Positions 61,342 through 64,000 of a DNA stretch of 64,000 nt are shown piece after piece. Both the position numbers and the translations under genes were made by a program. Under the pieces are notes generated by a model, which was not told the DNA's origin, made no database searches, and worked only from the letters and a program-made list of their open reading frames with translations. The DNA is taken from the NCBI GenBank assembly GCA_023391415.1, contig JAEWAY010000033.1, positions 310,001-374,000 of the forward strand, read 5' to 3'. Numbering within the stretch: the first letter of the stretch is position 1; every line of letters begins with the position of its first letter. Source of the DNA: Bacteroidota bacterium. Lineage in GTDB: Bacteria > Bacteroidota > Bacteroidia > Cytophagales > Cytophagaceae.

Positions 61342-61741
61342 CTTTCTTATAAATAAGCTTTCTCTTGTCTATACCGGTCAGATCCGCTATCTTCTCTCTC
61401 AAAACCGCCAACGCTATAAACGCGAGTTGTTCTTTTATATAGCGGAGAAAAGCGTTTTCCTTTATCTCTTTTTCCACTACTACCTGCGATTGAACGGAAG
61501 CCATCCGCGCGGTACCGGCATTTTCCTCCTCAGCTTCGCTTTTTTCACTAAATAACTTATAAAGCATATATGAGCCGGCTACTAAACCACCCGCTATAAG
61601 GGCATACTGTCCAATATGAAGAGCCCGCGATTTCAGGTCCTCCACTTCATTGTCAAGCGCGGTCTTATATAACCGGTTTTCCTTCTCGAGGGTGTTTTTC
61701 ATATCCGGCGATCCGATCTGATAATCTGGACGGTCATGCAT
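61310..61741 (-). CDS. Small membrane-associated protein of unknown function
   Basis: A 143-residue protein with one hydrophobic segment at about 49-62 (ALIAGGLVAGSYMLYKLF), flanked by charged helical regions. The C-terminal half ends with a coiled-coil-like basic tail (KDEVAEKAEEK). Met14 could be the real start. The gene lies between the holin-like gene and the GGGPS gene on the same strand and overlaps the start of the latter by 32 bases. I do not recognise a family. Confidence 0.7.
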   Translation of the reverse strand: MHDRPDYQIGSPDMKNTLEKENRLYKTALDNEVEDLKSRALHIGQYALIAGGLVAGSYMLYKLFSEKSEAEEENAGTARMASVQSQVVVEKEIKENAFLRYIKEQLAFIALAVLREKIADLTGIDKRKLIYKKDEVAEKAEEK

Positions 61742-61745
61742 ATGA

Positions 61746-62108
61746 TTATTTTTTAGGTTTGGTAAACAAGGACTGGGTAAGTCTTTTGATAATCCGGTGT
61801 ATAAAGCCTCTGTTGATACTAAATACCAGCCATAGCGTAATCAGCAGATAGAAGCTCCCCAGTATGATAAATCCAAGAAAACCGCTATCGCATAACTGAT
61901 TAAGATACAGGGCCAGCGCGAAATTAAGAAAGAAAAAGGCTAAAACACCGAATACCGCTACGCAGAAGAAAATAAGAATGAAAGCGATAAGCGCGGTAAG
62001 TTTTTCCTGAGCCTCGATTTTGATAATCTCAATCTTGGTTTCAATATATCCTTTCAGATTATCCAATAATACTTCCAACCCCAGAAGTCTGAAAAATTTT
62101 CCGTCCAT
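61746..62108 (-). CDS. Phage-holin-family (holin III-like) membrane protein
   Basis: A 120-residue protein with two strong transmembrane helices (about 37-70: LTALIAFILIFFCVAVFGVL, and about 74-99) and an N-terminal amphipathic helix rich in Glu and Lys (YIETKIEIIKIEAQEKL). This layout matches chromosomal proteins annotated as phage holin family or DUF1469 types, which are not true phage genes. No phage genes are nearby. The partner gene starts 4 bases downstream, so the two probably act together at the membrane. Confidence 0.8.
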   Translation of the reverse strand: MDGKFFRLLGLEVLLDNLKGYIETKIEIIKIEAQEKLTALIAFILIFFCVAVFGVLAFFFLNFALALYLNQLCDSGFLGFIILGSFYLLITLWLVFSINRGFIHRIIKRLTQSLFTKPKK

Positions 62109-62175
62109 GAAAATACAGTAAAAAATATCCTATGGTTTTAACCTGTATAATGGCCAATATGTTACTTACATTTCC

Positions 62176-62230
62176 GCCAACATAGCTGGTGGAATATAAT
62201 CATTTCCACCAGACACGCCATCCTGTTGGC
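62176..62230. repeat. Nested inverted repeats downstream of phoU
   Basis: An outer pair, GCCAACA at 62176-62182 and TGTTGGC at 62224-62230, encloses an inner pair, CTGGTGGAA at 62186-62194 and TTCCACCAG at 62204-62212 (9-base spacer). Both pairs are perfect. They lie about 47 bases downstream of the phoU stop and upstream of the holin-like gene. No T run is attached, so this may be a structured RNA, processing site or factor-dependent terminator. Confidence 0.5.
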
Positions 62231-62276
62231 TTAAGATAAGAAAGGCTGACAGAACCGGCAAGAAAAACTTTCTTTT

Positions 62277-63023
62277 TTACAAGGACTGGTTTTCTTCTTC
62301 CGCCGCCCCTGATTCGTCGATATGATGAGAACCTTCTTTATGTCTGCCCTTGGCCTTCTCTTTCTTGTTATGTCGCAAGACCTTCGCTTTCACATAAAAA
62401 ATGATTTCTTCGGCGATATTCGTAATATAATCCCCTACACGTTCCATTTTGCGGATTACGGACAGGAAATAGATGGCGTGCATGATCTTTTGGGGATCTT
62501 TTTCATGCAGGACATATTCCTGCAAAACTTCATTGGCTTTGTTGTTGATTTCGTCCAGTATTTCATCCTTGGCAAAGACAGTCCTCGCCAGTTTGGTATT
62601 GTCTTTTTCAAAAGAAGTACTAAGGATCTCCAGCATATCGATGATGGTATCCGTCATCTCCTGAAGGCGAAAACGCTTTATAAGCTCATCGTCGAAAGGT
62701 GTTTCAAAGCGAACAAGATATTGCGCTATGCCTTTGGCGTTGTCGCCGATCCGCTCCAGGTCAGAAACCATTTTGAGGGCGGCCACAACAAAGCGAAGAT
62801 CAATGGCTACAGGATTGAACAGAGCGAGTATATGCTCGCATTTGCTGTCTATCCGGAGCTCAAAACCGTTTACCCATTTCTCGTTTTTAATAATTTCCTT
62901 AGCAAGATCCTTATCAAACGAGTATACCGCGGCGATACATTTTTCGATCTGACCTTTGACCATATAGGTCATGTCGATCATCTCCGTTTTTAACTCACCA
63001 ATTTCTGTTTCTATTAAATTCAT
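62277..63023 (-). CDS. phoU: Phosphate transport regulator PhoU
   Basis: A 248-residue helical protein that controls the Pst transporter and the phosphate two-component system. Two repeats of a three-helix bundle are visible, with the metal-binding helices DLERIGDNAKGIAQY and KMERVGDYITNIAEEIIF, each carrying the E-x-x-GD-x-x-x-x-I/N pattern. The C-terminus is extended by a His/Lys/Glu-rich tail (from KAKGRHKEGSH to the last residues) that E. coli PhoU lacks. It follows pstB by 58 bases on the same strand, as in typical pst-phoU operons. Confidence 0.95.
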   Translation of the reverse strand: MNLIETEIGELKTEMIDMTYMVKGQIEKCIAAVYSFDKDLAKEIIKNEKWVNGFELRIDSKCEHILALFNPVAIDLRFVVAALKMVSDLERIGDNAKGIAQYLVRFETPFDDELIKRFRLQEMTDTIIDMLEILSTSFEKDNTKLARTVFAKDEILDEINNKANEVLQEYVLHEKDPQKIMHAIYFLSVIRKMERVGDYITNIAEEIIFYVKAKVLRHNKKEKAKGRHKEGSHHIDESGAAEEENQSL

Positions 63024-63081
63024 AACCCCACTGATGGTTTAGTACCTATATACCTATAATATACAAAAAAAGTTCCGATAA

Positions 63082-63831
63082 TTACCCGAATCGTCCGGTT
63101 ATGTAATTTTGCGTTTTTTCTTTTCTGGGATTGGTAAACAAAGTTCTGGTATCTTCATACTCTATCAGTTCTCCCATATAGAAAAACGCTGTTTTGTCGC
63201 TGGTTCGCGAAGCTTGCTGCATATTGTGAGTGACAATTAGTATGGTATACTTCTCCTTGAGCTGATAGATCAGTTCTTCGATTTTTACGGTAGAGATAGG
63301 ATCCAGAGCGGAAGCGGGTTCATCCATAAGCAGAATGGAAGGCTCCACCGCCAGCGCCCGCGCTATGCACAAACGTTGCTGTTGTCCTCCCGACAAGGCT
63401 AACGCGGATTTTTTGAGCTTGTCTTTGACTTCGTCCCATAGAGCCGCCTGCTGAAGCGATTTTTCGACTTTGTCCCCAATGACTTTTTTATTCTTTTCAC
63501 CATTGACCCGAAGTCCATAGGCGACATTTTCGAAAATGGATTTGGGGAAAGGATTCGGTTTCTGAAACACCATTCCCACCGACTTTCTCAGCTCGTTTAC
63601 ATTGACTGATGGCGAGTATATATTGAGATTGTCAATAGTGATTTCCCCGACGATTCTGGTATTGTCGATCAGGTCGTTCATCCGGTTAAAGCATCGAAGG
63701 AACGTCGACTTGCCACAGCCGGAAGGGCCGATCAGAGCGGTAACGGTTTGCTTTTTGATTGACATGTTCACGTTTTTCAGCACGTGATCCACGCCATAAT
63801 ATACATTCAGGTCTTTTGCTTCAATTTTCAT
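63082..63831 (-). CDS. pstB: Phosphate ABC transporter ATP-binding protein PstB
   Basis: A 249-residue ATPase of the high-affinity phosphate importer. Motifs: Walker A GPSGCGKST near 32-40, the Q-loop in VGMVFQKPNPFPKSIFENVA (the NPFP sequence is typical of PstB), signature LSGGQQQR and Walker B ILLMDEPASALDPIST. It is flanked by pstA upstream and phoU downstream on the same strand. Length and gene order are normal. Confidence 0.97.
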   Translation of the reverse strand: MKIEAKDLNVYYGVDHVLKNVNMSIKKQTVTALIGPSGCGKSTFLRCFNRMNDLIDNTRIVGEITIDNLNIYSPSVNVNELRKSVGMVFQKPNPFPKSIFENVAYGLRVNGEKNKKVIGDKVEKSLQQAALWDEVKDKLKKSALALSGGQQQRLCIARALAVEPSILLMDEPASALDPISTVKIEELIYQLKEKYTILIVTHNMQQASRTSDKTAFFYMGELIEYEDTRTLFTNPRKEKTQNYITGRFG

Positions 63832-63852
63832 ACTCTTGCGGCTAAACTACAA

Positions 63853-64000
63853 CTACCACTTAATTTTCTTTTGCGCCTTATACCGGAAATAGACAGCTAC
63901 TCCATTCATCAGAAATGTAATGGACAGAAGAAGGATGATGGCGGCGGCGGCGTTTTCGGCAAATTCAGGCTGTGGCCTTGAAATCCAGTTAAAAATCTGG
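63853..64000 (-). CDS. pstA: Phosphate ABC transporter permease PstA, C-terminal fragment (cut by window edge)
   Basis: Only the last 48 codons are inside the window, ending with TAG at 63855-63853. The segment has WISRPQPEFAENAAAAIILL, then a hydrophobic helix and a basic end (RYKAQKKIKW). This matches the usual PstA C-terminus, where a Trp-x-x-RP-x-x-E-F-x-x-x-AAAA sequence precedes the last membrane helix. It is upstream of pstB by 21 bases in the same direction, the standard order pstA-pstB-phoU. Confidence 0.88.
   Translation of the reverse strand, partial: QIFNWISRPQPEFAENAAAAIILLLSITFLMNGVAVYFRYKAQKKIKW

Noticed and set aside
61746..62108. Holin-like gene considered as part of a prophage
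   Set aside because: No lysin, capsid, tail or integrase gene is nearby, and this family is common as a chromosomal membrane protein in Bacteroidota.

Overview
The window is a stretch of bacterial chromosome from a member of the Bacteroidota, most probably a Cytophagales-type marine or soil bacterium. This rests on the gene families rather than on any search. There is a TonB-dependent receptor paired with a DUF4249 lipoprotein, a type IX secretion system (T9SS) pair porU-porV, two secreted proteins ending in T9SS sorting domains, a fused SecDF, a split DsbD, a bacterial geranylgeranylglyceryl phosphate synthase, a monomeric isocitrate dehydrogenase, and -7 boxes of the form TAnnTTTG. Coding density is high, and I see no rRNA, tRNA, insertion sequence or CRISPR array.

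Layout. 1-5.3 kb: the start of prfA (minus strand), a lipoprotein, then TonB receptor, DUF4249 lipoprotein and a class V aminotransferase. 5.4-7.4 kb: a small unknown protein divergent from two coiled-coil XRE regulators. 7.4-17.5 kb: isocitrate dehydrogenase, a secreted subtilase, a large adhesin-like T9SS cargo, thiol peroxidase and an RluD-type pseudouridine synthase. 17.7-23.4 kb: a D-cysteine desulfhydrase-like enzyme, an M20 dipeptidase, split DsbD and a phosphopantetheinyl transferase. 23.5-25.4 kb: a second copy of the small unknown protein, a single-domain response regulator and two short XRE proteins. 26-29.7 kb: amino acid permease, NlpE-META lipoprotein, metallo-beta-lactamase-fold hydrolase, phosphatidylserine synthase. 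30-36.4 kb: porU, porV and a catalytically degenerate M16 peptidase homologue. 36.5-43.9 kb: secDF, pyrophosphatase, four tandem single-domain response regulators, acyl-CoA-binding protein, mazG. 44-48.6 kb: glmM, cysteine desulfurase, a lone cas6 and a radical SAM protein. 48.6-51.7 kb: small stress-type genes (Lmo0937-like peptide, TerB-like, Hsp20-like), two microproteins, and an exonuclease/GIY-YIG fusion. 51.9-57.8 kb: marR-fadN-fadA-fadE, a beta-oxidation operon. 57.9-60.4 kb: a two-component system with a PepSY-like periplasmic protein. 60.6-64 kb: GGGP synthase, two membrane proteins, and phoU-pstB-pstA (pstA cut by the window edge).

Several genes form functional groups. PorU and PorV process and attach the T9SS cargo of the kind encoded at 10.1-15.8 kb. 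FadN, FadA and FadE carry out the steps of fatty acid beta-oxidation, with a MarR protein as likely regulator and an acyl-CoA-binding protein elsewhere in the window. The pst genes import phosphate.

The most unusual items are the isolated cas6 with apparently intact catalytic features, the tandem array of four stand-alone receiver proteins with no adjacent kinase, and two separate loci that each join a member of one small uncharacterised protein family with a pair of XRE regulators.
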